Source: Calothrix anomala FACHB-343
GTDB lineage: Bacteria; Cyanobacteriota; Cyanobacteriia; Cyanobacteriales; Nostocaceae
Direction of reading: 5' to 3'
NCBI RefSeq assembly: GCF_014696435.1
Contig: NZ_JACJQG010000065.1
Location: 1 to 58,382 of the forward strand
Length of the DNA stretch: 58,382 nucleotides
A program made the translations under genes and the position numbers. The notes under the pieces were generated by a model. It was not told the origin of the DNA and ran no database searches. It saw nothing but the letters and a program-made list of their open reading frames with translations. Positions 1-8,669 of this stretch are shown here, piece by piece. Within the stretch, counting starts at the first letter, position 1; every line of letters starts with the position of its first letter.

Positions 1-63
1 GTTATGTTCATTGGCTTGAGGAGATGATGTTATGTTGACTATTTTAGGCTTTTTAGAATTACT

Positions 64-1215
64 CTAACCAAATATGTAAAGTTTTGTATCGAGATTCAAC
101 ATTTCTGGTTTTGTCCATAATAAACCAGCAAAAGCTTGTCGCTGTACTTGGCGAATATCTGCTGATAAATTATTCGCAGAAATAAATTGATAAAATTCGT
201 CGGCTTCTTGCTGACGCAACTGTAATGTGGTATCAAATTCTTCAGCTAAAGGTTCTGCTAAATCTGGAATATCAGACAATCTTAGGCGAATAATTTGCGT
301 TTCTCCTGCGCCAATTTCTAATTGGTAATGGGTTGCTGCTTTTGTACCTGTTTGGCTGGGATTGACTGCTTGCTGATCGCCGTGAATAATATAGTCGTTA
401 ATTCCATCTTTGACATAGGGAGAATGATTTTTCACTCCAAATAAACGCTGGGAGTTAGTTTCATTTTCAGTAAATAAAACATTGTGGCAATTTTCAAAGT
501 AAAGCCAGCGATTGCCTAAAGAAGGGTGAGATGCATGAATAACATTAGCAGCATGGCTTAAAATTGGCTTTTGGCTGTCACTTTGCCAAGACCAAGTATT
601 ACGAAACCAGACTGTAGGTAATATATGCAGGGTTTTAGCTGACGCAGCCCGATTGACAATGCTAATTTGAATGAGAATATCTTCGGGTGAATGTTTGGCA
701 TATTCGACAAACACATCAAAGTATTCATGATGATCAAAAATGCCTGTATCGACTAATTCAAATTCGGGTTCGTCGTAGCCCCGACGCTGATTTTCTGCTA
801 CTAATTTTTGGTAGGGAAATGCTTTTTGGGGATATTTATAAAGGTATTTCATGTAGGCATGAGAGGGAGTATTGTCAAGATAAAAGTAATATTCTTTGAC
901 ATCTTCCCCATGATTACCTTCTGGCCCAGATAGCCCAAATAGCCGTTCTTTGAGAATGGGATCTGCACCATTCCAAAGTGCGATCGCAAAACACAACCGT
1001 TGATGATTATCACTAATACCCGCAATTCCATCTTCACCCCAACGATAGGCGCGAGAACGAGCCTGTTCGTGGGGAAAATAATCCCAGGCTCTACCATCTG
1101 TACTGTAATCTTCGCGCACTGTTCCCCATTGGCGATCGCTCAAATAAGGCCCCCATCTGCGCCAATAGGCTTCACGGTTGCGGTCTTGTTCCAGTCTGTT
1201 TTGTTCTGCGGTCAT
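64..1215 (-). pseudogene. 3'-truncated GH63-like (MGH1-type) glucosidase
   Basis: The 383-residue product matches the N-terminal part of the large bacterial 'glucosidase' family related to glycoside hydrolase family 63. Seen early in the protein are RWGPYLSDRQWGTVREDY, the RAYRWGEDGIAG and NHQRLCFAIALWNG blocks, and later ADIRQVQRQAFAGLLWTK. Family members are usually near 900 residues and continue after that last block into the (alpha/alpha)6 catalytic barrel. Here the reading frame switches to an unrelated tail (PEMLNLDTKLYIFG) and stops. No barrel is present in the 63 bases to the left, so the enzyme should be inactive. It sits just downstream of a glucose-dehydrogenase-like gene on the same strand (27 bp apart), suggesting an earlier operon that released and oxidised glucose. 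I infer gene decay by deletion; a sequencing or assembly break is the alternative. Confidence 0.75.
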
Positions 1216-1242
1216 GTTTTTTACTCTTTTTGCTAGTTTTAT

Positions 1243-2052
1243 TTACGCAGACCAAGCTTCTCGAAAGTCAGCGTATAGCGTTAGTCCACCATCAATAAAT
1301 AGGGTTTGTCCAGTAATATATGCAGCTTCATCGGAGGCTAAAAAAGCTACCACCGCCGCCATTTCCGCCGCAGTTCCCGCACGACCCATTGGAATATGAC
1401 TTTCCACAACAGCTTTCTTTTCGGGGTCGTTTACCCAATCTTCGTTGATGGGGGTGATAGTTGCGCCTGGTGCGATCGCATTCACGCGAATACCTCGGTT
1501 TGCATATTCCAACGCCAGAGTTTTAGTCATATTTTCCATCCCACCTTTGCTGATGGAGTAACTAATATACATCGGTCGGGGAATAATTTCGTGAACGCTG
1601 GAAATATTAATGATGATTCCCGGTTGATTTTGCGAGAGGAATTGTTTAATTGTTTCCCGCGCACAGATATAAGCACCACGCAGATTTACTCCAATGACTC
1701 GATCAAAGTCTTCAGTCTTGATTTCATGGGATGGACATTCAGTTTGAATGCCAGCATTGTTGATTAAAATATCAATACTGCCGAATTTGTCCACTACAGT
1801 GTTGACCATTTCGATAATGTCGGATTCCTGAGACACATCACCCTGTATCAATAGAGATTGAACGCCGCAATTATCGATATCGCCACAGGCTTTTTCCATA
1901 GCCATTTCCTCAGTATCTTCCGCAGCTTCGGGACTTTTGCGGTAATTAATCGCAATATTGCAACCTTCTTGCGCCAAACGAATAGCAACAGCTTGTCCAA
2001 TTCCCGAACTTGCACCTGTAATCAAGGCGTTTTTACCTTTTAATCCTTTCAT
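1243..2052 (-). CDS. SDR-family glucose 1-dehydrogenase
   Basis: A 269-residue classical short-chain dehydrogenase. It has the Rossmann motif TGASSGIG near residues 13-20, the NNAG motif near residue 98, and the catalytic YSISKGG (Tyr and Lys) near residues 162-168. The C-terminal IDGG pattern is typical of this family. The fold uses NAD(P) and oxidises a sugar or alcohol; best resemblance is to cyanobacterial and Bacillus glucose 1-dehydrogenases. The gene lies on the minus strand directly upstream of the truncated glucosidase and downstream of a PQQ-type sugar dehydrogenase, so a role in glucose oxidation fits the context. The substrate itself is inferred from resemblance, since SDR substrate specificity cannot be read reliably from motifs. 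Length is normal and the start is an ATG in MKGLKGKNALITG. Confidence 0.85.
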   Translation of the reverse strand: MKGLKGKNALITGASSGIGQAVAIRLAQEGCNIAINYRKSPEAAEDTEEMAMEKACGDIDNCGVQSLLIQGDVSQESDIIEMVNTVVDKFGSIDILINNAGIQTECPSHEIKTEDFDRVIGVNLRGAYICARETIKQFLSQNQPGIIINISSVHEIIPRPMYISYSISKGGMENMTKTLALEYANRGIRVNAIAPGATITPINEDWVNDPEKKAVVESHIPMGRAGTAAEMAAVVAFLASDEAAYITGQTLFIDGGLTLYADFREAWSA

Positions 2053-2086
2053 GGCATTTTTTCCTATATATGAATCAACTAATTTC

Positions 2087-2227
2087 TAGGACTTACGCAC
2101 CGAACATCAAAACCCTCACAAGGGTGGTCAAAAGTCAAAAGTCAATGGTCAAAATTCAGGTTTTGGACTATGGACTATTGACCATTGACAAAAAGCATGA
2201 AAAATATCTGACACTGCGTAAGTCCTA
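2087..2227. repeat. MITE-like repeat, family A (TIR TAGGACTTACGCA)
   Basis: A 141-bp non-coding segment is bounded by perfect 13-bp inverted ends, TAGGACTTACGCA at 2087-2099 and its complement at 2215-2227. The same ends bound two other short segments in this window, at 39248-39342 and 39559-39653. The interior contains simple CAAAAGTCAA/CAATGGTCAA-type repeats. This is the form of small non-autonomous elements common in Nostocales genomes. Confidence 0.8.
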
Positions 2228-2245
2228 ATTGCTATGAATCTTTTT

Positions 2246-3472
2246 TTATCTAGTAATCCGGAGAATTTTGTCTTGCTGTGCTGGACAATTCCCCCGTCCA
2301 TCACAGTTACTAGTTGTGACATATAATTCACCATCTGGCCCCATAATCGCCTCGCGCAGTCGTCCATATTGACCTTGTAAATACACCTCATGACGCTCGA
2401 CTTGTTGGGGAGATTGGGGGTTGAAGGCGACACGTTGCAAATGTTGGGAACGCAGAGTTGCAATAATTAAGCTACCCTTCCATTCCGGAATAGAATTGCC
2501 AGTATAAATTGCTGCTCCCCCAGGCGGTAAAGCTTCGCGCCACACCATCGACGGCGTTACCAACCCTTCCCCTGCTTCGCAACGATAGATAGTAGGCCAG
2601 CCAAGGTTATCACCTGCTCTTGCTAAACTGAGTTTATCGTGACCTCTTCTACCCAATTCACCGCTAGGGCCGTGGTCTGTTACCCATAGAGTTGATGTAT
2701 CACGCCAATCAAACCCCTGAGTGTTGCGAATCCCACTGATATATACAGGACTTTTCCCAAAAGGATTGTCTTGGGGTACTTGTCCGTCAGGAGTCACCCG
2801 CAGAATTTTTCCAGCCAGGCTATTAACATCTTGGGAACTTTGCGGTTCTCTCGCATCGCCAGTTCCAATGTAAAGCATTCCATCGGGGCCAAAGCGAATC
2901 CGACCACCGTTGTGAAATTGCGCTACAGGAATATTATCAACAATTACCCGATCTGCTGAAGCACTAAGTCCGTCTTGAGATAATCGCCAGCGTTCAACAC
3001 GATTCACCTGCGATCCATTTCTATCTGCGGTATAGTACAAGTAGAAAAATTTGTTTTCAGCAAAATTGGGATGAGTTGCAATTCCCAGTAACCCATCTTC
3101 ACCCGTCTCCGTGACTTTGATAGTAGCTACTGGTTTAGGAATCAGTTTTCCACCCTGCACTAGGCGAACTCTTCCCGGTCTTTCCGTAACTAACATATCT
3201 TGATTGGGTAAAAAAGCAATTCCCCAAGGAACTTCTAAACCTGTTACTACTTCTTCAGCCTTTAGCTTTACCTGTCCCTGGGAACCGAAGCCACTGTCTA
3301 CTAAAGTACAGGTTTGATTATTACTCCCAGTTTGTTGGCTGACTGGTTGGGCTGTTTGTGTTTCTTGATTATTAATATTTGTGGAATCAGTTGTAGGTAA
3401 GTTACAAGCTGAAAGTCCTAATAATACCATACTAAAAAGTAATTTTCTTGTAAGAGTATTTGTCCTTTTCAT
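2246..3472 (-). CDS. PQQ-dependent sugar (aldose) dehydrogenase, lipoprotein
   Basis: A 408-residue protein of the glucose/sorbosone dehydrogenase beta-propeller family (YliI/soluble GDH type). The N-terminus is a lipoprotein signal: basic residues, a hydrophobic stretch, then the lipobox LSAC with the cysteine near residue 23, so the mature protein should be membrane-anchored outside the cytoplasm. A low-complexity Thr/Gln linker follows. Family blocks visible are GLEVPWGIAFLPNQDMLVTERPG (first 20 or so residues of the propeller), the HNGGRIRFGPDGMLYIGTGD block with its catalytic His, and TDHGPSGE. It probably oxidises aldoses using PQQ. Same strand as the SDR dehydrogenase, separated by a MITE-like repeat, so cotranscription is uncertain. 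Cyanobacteria vary in their ability to make PQQ; cofactor supply is unknown here. Confidence 0.85.
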   Translation of the reverse strand: MKRTNTLTRKLLFSMVLLGLSACNLPTTDSTNINNQETQTAQPVSQQTGSNNQTCTLVDSGFGSQGQVKLKAEEVVTGLEVPWGIAFLPNQDMLVTERPGRVRLVQGGKLIPKPVATIKVTETGEDGLLGIATHPNFAENKFFYLYYTADRNGSQVNRVERWRLSQDGLSASADRVIVDNIPVAQFHNGGRIRFGPDGMLYIGTGDAREPQSSQDVNSLAGKILRVTPDGQVPQDNPFGKSPVYISGIRNTQGFDWRDTSTLWVTDHGPSGELGRRGHDKLSLARAGDNLGWPTIYRCEAGEGLVTPSMVWREALPPGGAAIYTGNSIPEWKGSLIIATLRSQHLQRVAFNPQSPQQVERHEVYLQGQYGRLREAIMGPDGELYVTTSNCDGRGNCPAQQDKILRITR

Positions 3473-3808
3473 AATTTATTCTCTGCCAAAAATAGCCTTT
3501 TGCATGGTTGAGGAAATTGCTCATTAATTGAGTTGGTTCTATAATGAGTTGCAAATTTAAGAATATTAATTAAATTAGCAACTTGAATTTTTCAGCACAA
3601 TGAACACCATGATAATATAGTTTGTCTGTACCCAAATTTTATTGCATCTACCCATAGACCGAATTAGAAAAATTTGCCTTGAATATTCGGGACTTCCAGA
3701 AAGTAAATTATCCAGCGATAGGATATTTTTTTTGAGAAGTCCCTTGTTCGCGACCTATTTATGATTGCTGTAGGTACATTTAACCAGAATTTATCTAGAG
3801 ATATATCC
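3473..3808. other. Intergenic, no gene seen
   Basis: About 336 bp, AT-rich, between the PQQ-type dehydrogenase and a 50-codon gene. I found no convincing reading frame, tandem repeat or strong terminator hairpin. It presumably contains the promoter of the dehydrogenase lipoprotein gene. Confidence 0.5.
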
Positions 3809-3961
3809 TTAACGCATCACGATATTTCGTTGAGAATTTGGTGTCTGTATAGTTATTTCATCTGTTACTTGACGGTATTGTAACCAAGCGAATAAAGCAG
3901 CAGTACCCAGAAAAATTAAAGTTATACTGGCTACAACTTGCAGCATGATACTGTAACGCAT
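3809..3961 (-). CDS. Small single-pass membrane protein (50 aa)
   Basis: A short reading frame running from an ATG at 3961 to a TAA at 3809. It begins MRYSIMLQVVASITLIFL, and the hydrophobic stretch, about 20 residues ending in an aromatic WLQY border, is a good transmembrane helix. A polar tail (residues 31-50) ending in NIVMR follows. The codon pattern and the clean helix-plus-tail layout look like a real gene. No Shine-Dalgarno sequence is obvious. It lies on the same strand 131 bp after the NOX/FRE-like reductase gene and could be the last gene of that SOD-reductase group. I do not recognise the family. Its function is unknown; a small subunit of the membrane reductase is only a guess. 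Confidence 0.5.
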   Translation of the reverse strand: MRYSIMLQVVASITLIFLGTAALFAWLQYRQVTDEITIQTPNSQRNIVMR

Positions 3962-4092
3962 AATCAAAATTAAGGAAATGTAGATTTTGGGTTTTGGTAA
4001 TCAATTGAAATGGGAATTTTTTCGCCAAAATTCTCCAATCAACCAACTAGGAATGTCGGCTAACGCTATAAAATAGCAACCTGTGAATTAAG

Positions 4093-5436
4093 TTAAACAA
4101 GGTTGTAATGTTCCATGTGAATATTAGTCACAGGTACATCCAACTTGTGTAAAGCTTTTTCAACTTCATTCATCATTTTTGGTGCAGCACAAATAAAGTA
4201 ATTGCGAGTCGCAGGACGTTTAGGAATATAGCGTTCTAGCAGTTGTTGATCGACATATCCATTTTCGCCTGACCAATCTTCTGGAGGTTTGCGAAGAACG
4301 TGGATAACTGTCAGGTCTAATTTGTCTTTTAAGGCGTCAATCTCTTCTCGGTAGGTTATATCATCCCAAGTTGTACTCGCATAAATTAAGAGTAGAGGGC
4401 GCTCGTCTTGACGTTCTGCTAAAGTAAAAAGCATACTGATAATTGGTGTGATCCCTATCCCTCCAGCAATCAAGACAAATCCAGCTGTATTCTCATAGAG
4501 GTCTGTAGTAAACACGCCATAGGGGCCATCGAGGAAGGCTTTAGTACCTGGTTTGACATCCTTAATTGTGTTGGTGAAATCTCCTAAAGCCTTAATCCCA
4601 AATTCAATGCGATCGCGTTTTTCGGCACTGGAAGCAAAAGAAAATGGATGTTCCCGCATTCTAAACGGCGATATTTCCAAAGTCAGCCAAGCAAATTGGC
4701 CTGGTTGGAAAGTAATTCCATCATGTCCTCTAGGACGCAAAACCAAATTCCAGACATTACCTCTTTGGGGAATAGCAGCTTCCACTAAGTAGGGTTTTTT
4801 CTGCATAAAATAAGGTTTAACCAACCTGACATAAATCAACAGCCACAACGCCGTTATTGCAATAGCAGTCCAGATTAACGCTTTCCAAAACAGCCCTAAG
4901 TAGTTACCTACACCCAATGCATGTCCTAAACCAAATGCAACGATAATCACAGCTAAAATGCCATGAGCTATACGCCAAGGTTCATAGGGAATATTCAATT
5001 TTTGCCGCCAAATTGAGGTGACAATAATTGCAATTAGCGCCAAAGTAGCTATTACTGCTGCCCTTGCTCGCCACGGTGCTTGGATAAAATTTAATAGTTG
5101 TAGTGTCTCTGGATTATGAATGAATAGAACTATGGGATGAGCCAGGATAAAAAAGAATGCAACTATGGAAGTATAGCGGTGAAACTGAAGAATTAAGTCA
5201 ACACCATAGGAGGCTTCGATGCTTTTAATCCTAGCAGTTAAGGCAAACTGCATTGCCATCATTGCTAAACCAATAAAACCCAAAGCAGCAGACAATTCTA
5301 ACCAAAAACTACGTTCATCACTGGGTGTCGGTGGGTATAAAAGTAAGATGAATAGAGGGAAGAGAATAATTAAAATATATGCTACTATCCAAGATACCCC
5401 GATAACTACAGGATTTTTCATCAATAAACTTCTCAT
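4093..5436 (-). CDS. NOX/FRE-like membrane flavocytochrome reductase
   Basis: A 447-residue protein with two parts. The first half (about residues 10-210) holds six predicted membrane helices with histidines suited to haem b binding, for example HRYTSIVAFFFILAHPIVLF, as in the ferric-reductase-like transmembrane domain. The second half is a ferredoxin-NADP reductase-type module: HPFSFASS for FAD, GPYGVF, the pyridine-nucleotide loop LIAGGIGITPIISML, and a C-terminal CAAPKMM segment. Such proteins pass electrons from NAD(P)H through FAD and haem across the membrane to ferric iron or oxygen. The gene follows a secreted Mn-SOD by 12 bp on the same strand. That pairing would suit a superoxide-generating or superoxide-exposed reductase, but which acceptor is used cannot be read from sequence. 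Confidence 0.82.
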   Translation of the reverse strand: MRSLLMKNPVVIGVSWIVAYILIILFPLFILLLYPPTPSDERSFWLELSAALGFIGLAMMAMQFALTARIKSIEASYGVDLILQFHRYTSIVAFFFILAHPIVLFIHNPETLQLLNFIQAPWRARAAVIATLALIAIIVTSIWRQKLNIPYEPWRIAHGILAVIIVAFGLGHALGVGNYLGLFWKALIWTAIAITALWLLIYVRLVKPYFMQKKPYLVEAAIPQRGNVWNLVLRPRGHDGITFQPGQFAWLTLEISPFRMREHPFSFASSAEKRDRIEFGIKALGDFTNTIKDVKPGTKAFLDGPYGVFTTDLYENTAGFVLIAGGIGITPIISMLFTLAERQDERPLLLIYASTTWDDITYREEIDALKDKLDLTVIHVLRKPPEDWSGENGYVDQQLLERYIPKRPATRNYFICAAPKMMNEVEKALHKLDVPVTNIHMEHYNLV

Positions 5437-5448
5437 CAGCCCATACCT

Positions 5449-6264
5449 CTAAACTTTTTGTTGCAATCCAGCTTGCGATCGTCTGTTAATTTCTGTCCAA
5501 TTCACCACATTCCACCAATTATTGAGATACTCAGGACGGCGATTTTGATATCTCAGGTAATATGCATGTTCCCAGACATCGTTACCCATAATTGGGTATA
5601 AACCATCCATGATTGGGCTATCTTGATTAGCTGTAGTTACTATTTGGAGTTGATTTTGGGCATTACGCACCAACCAAACCCATCCACTACCAAATCTGTC
5701 TCCACCTGCTTCATTAAATTGTTTTCTAAAAGCGTCAAAACTACCAAAAGTTTGATTTATTTGTTGGGCTATTTCTCCTGTTGGTTGTCCACCACCATTA
5801 GGACTCATAATTTGCCAAAAAATTGTATGGTTGAGATGACCACCACCATTGTTGCGCACCGTCTCCCGAATATCTTCTGGGATATTATTTAAGTCGCGCA
5901 GCATTGCTTCGACACTTCTATTTTTCAGTTCTGGATGCTTTTGTAAGGCTTCATTGAGATTATTAACGTATGTAGCATGGTGTCTGTCATGATGCAGTTT
6001 CATGGTTTCTGCATCAATAGCTTTTTCTAGTGCGTTATAAGCGTAAGGTAATTTTGGTAGCTGTGCGGGAGTAGCAGTTAATTCTCTATCAGGATATGCT
6101 ACCGGTGGAGAGTTGGTAGTTAGAGGAGTTTGTTGTGTTACAGGTGAGACAGTAGCAGTTGGTGACTCTGTAATTTGGTTTTCTTGACAAGCAAATAGTA
6201 CAGACACCAAAAAAATTCCGGCGATAAACAAAACAAATTGTTGTCGTAAAAATTTTGTCAGCAT
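5449..6264 (-). CDS. sodA: Mn-type superoxide dismutase, membrane-anchored lipoprotein
   Basis: An Fe/Mn superoxide dismutase, 271 residues from the ATG at 6264. I prefer that start to the longer frame reaching 6324 because the protein then begins with a lipoprotein signal ([16 protein letters not shown], lipobox VLFAC). A Thr/Pro linker precedes the enzyme domain. Metal ligands are visible in [22 protein letters not shown] and [18 protein letters not shown]. The Gln in NQDSP is characteristic of Mn rather than Fe enzymes. Heterocystous cyanobacteria are known to have a membrane-associated Mn-SOD (SodA) of this design. It detoxifies superoxide at the outer face of the membrane. The next gene downstream, 12 bp away, is a membrane flavocytochrome reductase. 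Confidence 0.88.
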   Translation of the reverse strand: MLTKFLRQQFVLFIAGIFLVSVLFACQENQITESPTATVSPVTQQTPLTTNSPPVAYPDRELTATPAQLPKLPYAYNALEKAIDAETMKLHHDRHHATYVNNLNEALQKHPELKNRSVEAMLRDLNNIPEDIRETVRNNGGGHLNHTIFWQIMSPNGGGQPTGEIAQQINQTFGSFDAFRKQFNEAGGDRFGSGWVWLVRNAQNQLQIVTTANQDSPIMDGLYPIMGNDVWEHAYYLRYQNRRPEYLNNWWNVVNWTEINRRSQAGLQQKV

Positions 6265-6331
6265 AGATTTTATCCAATTAAAAGTTGATACTTCTCGTTT
6301 ATTGCATAACTCCAAATACAACAATTCCTGT

Positions 6332-6691
6332 TCAGGTAAGCGGTGCGATTAATCTTAGGAGTATAGAGTTAATAATTGCCAAGGAAATTGAGCCAAGCAA
6401 AGCACTCCAAAAACCGTATCTGAGACGAAAACCAGGTACGATCGCAGCTGATAAAGCAAAGATAATCGAATTGAGAATAAAAAAGAATAAGCCTATGGTA
6501 ATGATAATGAATGGCAAGGTGAAAAAGGTTAAAACTGGCAGTAATAGAGCATTTAAGATGCCAAAAACTGCGGCGGTAATTAATGCTTTCCCAAAATTGT
6601 CTATTTCTACGCCTATTGGTAGTCGAGAAATAATCAAAAAACTGATAGCTGTGACTACCCAAGTAATAATCAGCCCAACCATAAAATACAC
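6332..6691 (-). CDS. Phage-holin-family-4-like (YvlD-type) membrane protein
   Basis: A 119-residue, very hydrophobic protein with about four transmembrane helices, first [20 protein letters not shown], then the [21 protein letters not shown] block characteristic of the 'phage holin family' / YvlD membrane proteins that occur in many bacterial chromosomes. Despite the family name it is a normal chromosomal protein in cyanobacteria, and nothing around it looks like a prophage. It lies on the same strand just upstream of the SOD gene (67 bp from the preferred SOD start). Its function is unknown. Confidence 0.75.
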   Translation of the reverse strand: MYFMVGLIITWVVTAISFLIISRLPIGVEIDNFGKALITAAVFGILNALLLPVLTFFTLPFIIITIGLFFFILNSIIFALSAAIVPGFRLRYGFWSALLGSISLAIINSILLRLIAPLT

Positions 6692-6879
6692 TTGTGAACA
6701 ATATTTTGATTATGAGCGATAAATGTGAAGAGAAAGTGACTGCTTTATCCTGCTCACTGTACCCCGTCGGGAGAAAGTGCTGCTCGATTACCAAAATGAA
6801 ATATGCTGTTATTCAAGCGAACTTGATATAGGTTGTAGATTAAATTAACAGATTTCTCAATTTCTTTGAGTGGTGATTT

Positions 6880-7761
6880 ATGTTTCAACGAGTTTTGATT
6901 TGCACAGATTTTGCGGATGGTTTGCATCGGCTCACAGGTTTTGTTTCTAGTCTGGCGCTGGCGGGGATGAAACAAATAGTATTTCTCCACGCTGTTCCCT
7001 TGTGGGAAAAAGGCATTATCCCACGAGTTGATAATGAAAAAATAGAACAAGCTCAAACTCGTTTGGCAAAAACTCTTGGTGAAAGTTCTACCGATGTAGA
7101 AGTAAAAATAGAAGTTTTATCGGGTAAGTCTGTTGATATTATTCTCAAGGTTGCCCAAAATTACCAGTCTCAATTGATTATACTGGGTTCTCAAAGCCGC
7201 AATTTACTCACTGAAAAATTAGTGGGCAGTACAATGGCTGATTTATCTCACAAAACAACAATTCCGTTGCTGGTGCTACGTCCTCAATTAATTTCTACTT
7301 ATACTGCTGAGGAATTAACACTTCGATGTCAGCACCTTTTCCGTTCTTTACTACTCCCCTATAACGGAACTCCAGCTGCGAATTATTTAGTGCAACAGGT
7401 AAAGCAATTAGCGCAACAACAATCCGCTCGCTATGTTCAAGCTTGTACGCTATGTTGGGTATTAGAAACTACTGGTAATCGCTCACTACCGCAGAAAATT
7501 TCACCGCAGCAGGCGCAACAAAGCTTATCTGAGATAAAAACTGATTTAGAAAAGCTAAATTTACAAGTAGAGACAGAAGTGCGCGAAGGATCTACGGTAA
7601 CGCAGATTTTAGAGGCGGCGACAATGGCAGATATTAGCGCGATCGCATTATCTTCAGCAACAATCGGTACAGCCCAAGAATGGCTAATTTCCAGCTTTGC
7701 TGCTGAATTATTGCGTTTTAGCTGGTATCCCGTACTCTTTTTTCCACCCCAACGTCGCTAA
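6880..7761 (+). CDS. Universal stress protein, two tandem UspA domains
   Basis: A 293-residue cytoplasmic protein made of two UspA folds. The first (residues about 1-145) starts MFQRVLICTDFADG and has the nucleotide-binding segment LGSQSRNLLTEKLVGST followed by the TTIPLLVLRP strand. The second (about 155-293) starts RSLLLPYNGTPAA and ends with FSWYPVLFF; its binding loop is degenerate. Tandem USPs of this kind bind ATP or act in stress physiology, but the role here is not known. The gene stands alone on the plus strand, facing the ASRT homologue, with a strong shared hairpin between the two. Confidence 0.85.
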   Translation: MFQRVLICTDFADGLHRLTGFVSSLALAGMKQIVFLHAVPLWEKGIIPRVDNEKIEQAQTRLAKTLGESSTDVEVKIEVLSGKSVDIILKVAQNYQSQLIILGSQSRNLLTEKLVGSTMADLSHKTTIPLLVLRPQLISTYTAEELTLRCQHLFRSLLLPYNGTPAANYLVQQVKQLAQQQSARYVQACTLCWVLETTGNRSLPQKISPQQAQQSLSEIKTDLEKLNLQVETEVREGSTVTQILEAATMADISAIALSSATIGTAQEWLISSFAAELLRFSWYPVLFFPPQRR

Positions 7762-7799
7762 ACCTGTTATCGATACCAGAAAAAAGATAAAGGCAATTT

Positions 7800-7859
7800 A
7801 GGGTAACCTTTTAGTTGGCGTAGAAGGCACATTTTGCTGCAGACAAGGTTACCCTTTTT
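7800..7859. terminator. Bidirectional terminator-like hairpin
   Basis: A perfect 11-bp inverted repeat (AGGGTAACCTT at 7800-7810 and AAGGTTACCCT at 7845-7855) is followed by a T run on the plus strand. It lies between the convergent USP and ASRT-like genes. The 34-base loop is long for a classical intrinsic terminator. Confidence 0.6.
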
Positions 7860-7861
7860 AT

Positions 7862-8239
7862 CTAATTACCAGGAAATGCCATAGTACTGAGCAAGGCATT
7901 TTCTGCTTGTCGCGAATCTAACCGAGTATGTTGCACTACAATCGGTACATCGGAGGTAATAACACTGGCAAAATCAGTATCATGCGGGATCGGTTCTGGA
8001 TCTGTCAAATTATTAAAGCGGATATGCTTTGTACGTTGTGCAGGAACAGTTACCAGGTAAGGGCCAACAGGGTCTTTATCACTGTAATAAATCGTAATTT
8101 CTACATGGGCGTCCTTGACCCCAGCATTAAGAATACACACAGTTTCATGACTGATAAACTGAGGTTCCGGCCCGTTGCTGTATGGAGGAATGTAACCTTC
8201 AGCGATCGCCCAACAAGTACGTCCAATTGACTGATTCAT
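7862..8239 (-). CDS. Anabaena sensory rhodopsin transducer (ASRT) family protein
   Basis: A 125-residue protein closely resembling the soluble transducer of Anabaena sensory rhodopsin. Shared blocks are IGRTCWAIAEGYIPPY at the N-terminus, ETVCILNAG, VEITIYYSDK, VPAQRTKHIRFN, and the C-terminal VVQHTRLDSRQAENALLST. The family forms a beta-rich tetramer that in Anabaena binds the photoreceptor and has been linked to control of light-dependent genes. No rhodopsin gene is in this window, so here the transducer homologue is an orphan and its partner is unknown. The protein appears complete, with no signal peptide or membrane segment. It is convergent with the USP gene. Confidence 0.88.
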   Translation of the reverse strand: MNQSIGRTCWAIAEGYIPPYSNGPEPQFISHETVCILNAGVKDAHVEITIYYSDKDPVGPYLVTVPAQRTKHIRFNNLTDPEPIPHDTDFASVITSDVPIVVQHTRLDSRQAENALLSTMAFPGN

Positions 8240-8669
8240 CGAAAATCTCCTGGTAAATACCGCACTTTTCTACGTGATGTCTTTCGCTGTGACATCTAAG
8301 GAAAACCTATGCTTGTCAAGATACTGAAGGTACTACCAACAGCCTCATCAGCACTGGTTTGTTCTCTAAAATTATACAAACTGCCTACATCGTATAAATC
8401 GAAACAAATTTAAAGAATTTCTGATGTGAAATCCCAAAAAAACAGGTTTGTAAAAAACCAAACAGTATTGTTTATTTTTGCTTCTATCTACAGACAGAAT
8501 TTTACTAATAAATGCCTTGTGTTCGTGATGACAGCAGATGCAAATCTAGCTAACTCAATCATTAAAAATAAATGTGATTAAAATGTGACTGCCAAAAAAA
8601 TTCTCAATATCCTAAAAACTCTATTCTGCTTCTGAGGGAATACTCAAGGGTAGCGATCGCACTTATCCG
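8240..8669. other. Intergenic, nothing recognised
   Basis: A 430-bp AT-rich stretch between the ASRT-like gene and the kinase gene. It should contain the ASRT promoter. One HIP1 octamer lies near 8655. No convincing reading frame or repeat was found. Confidence 0.5.

Noticed and set aside
6332-6691. Prophage remnant suggested by a 'phage holin' family protein
   Set aside because: This membrane family is widespread in chromosomes and no other phage genes are nearby.
7800-7859. Riboswitch between USP and ASRT genes
   Set aside because: The structure is a single long-armed hairpin at the 3' ends of convergent genes, better explained as a terminator.
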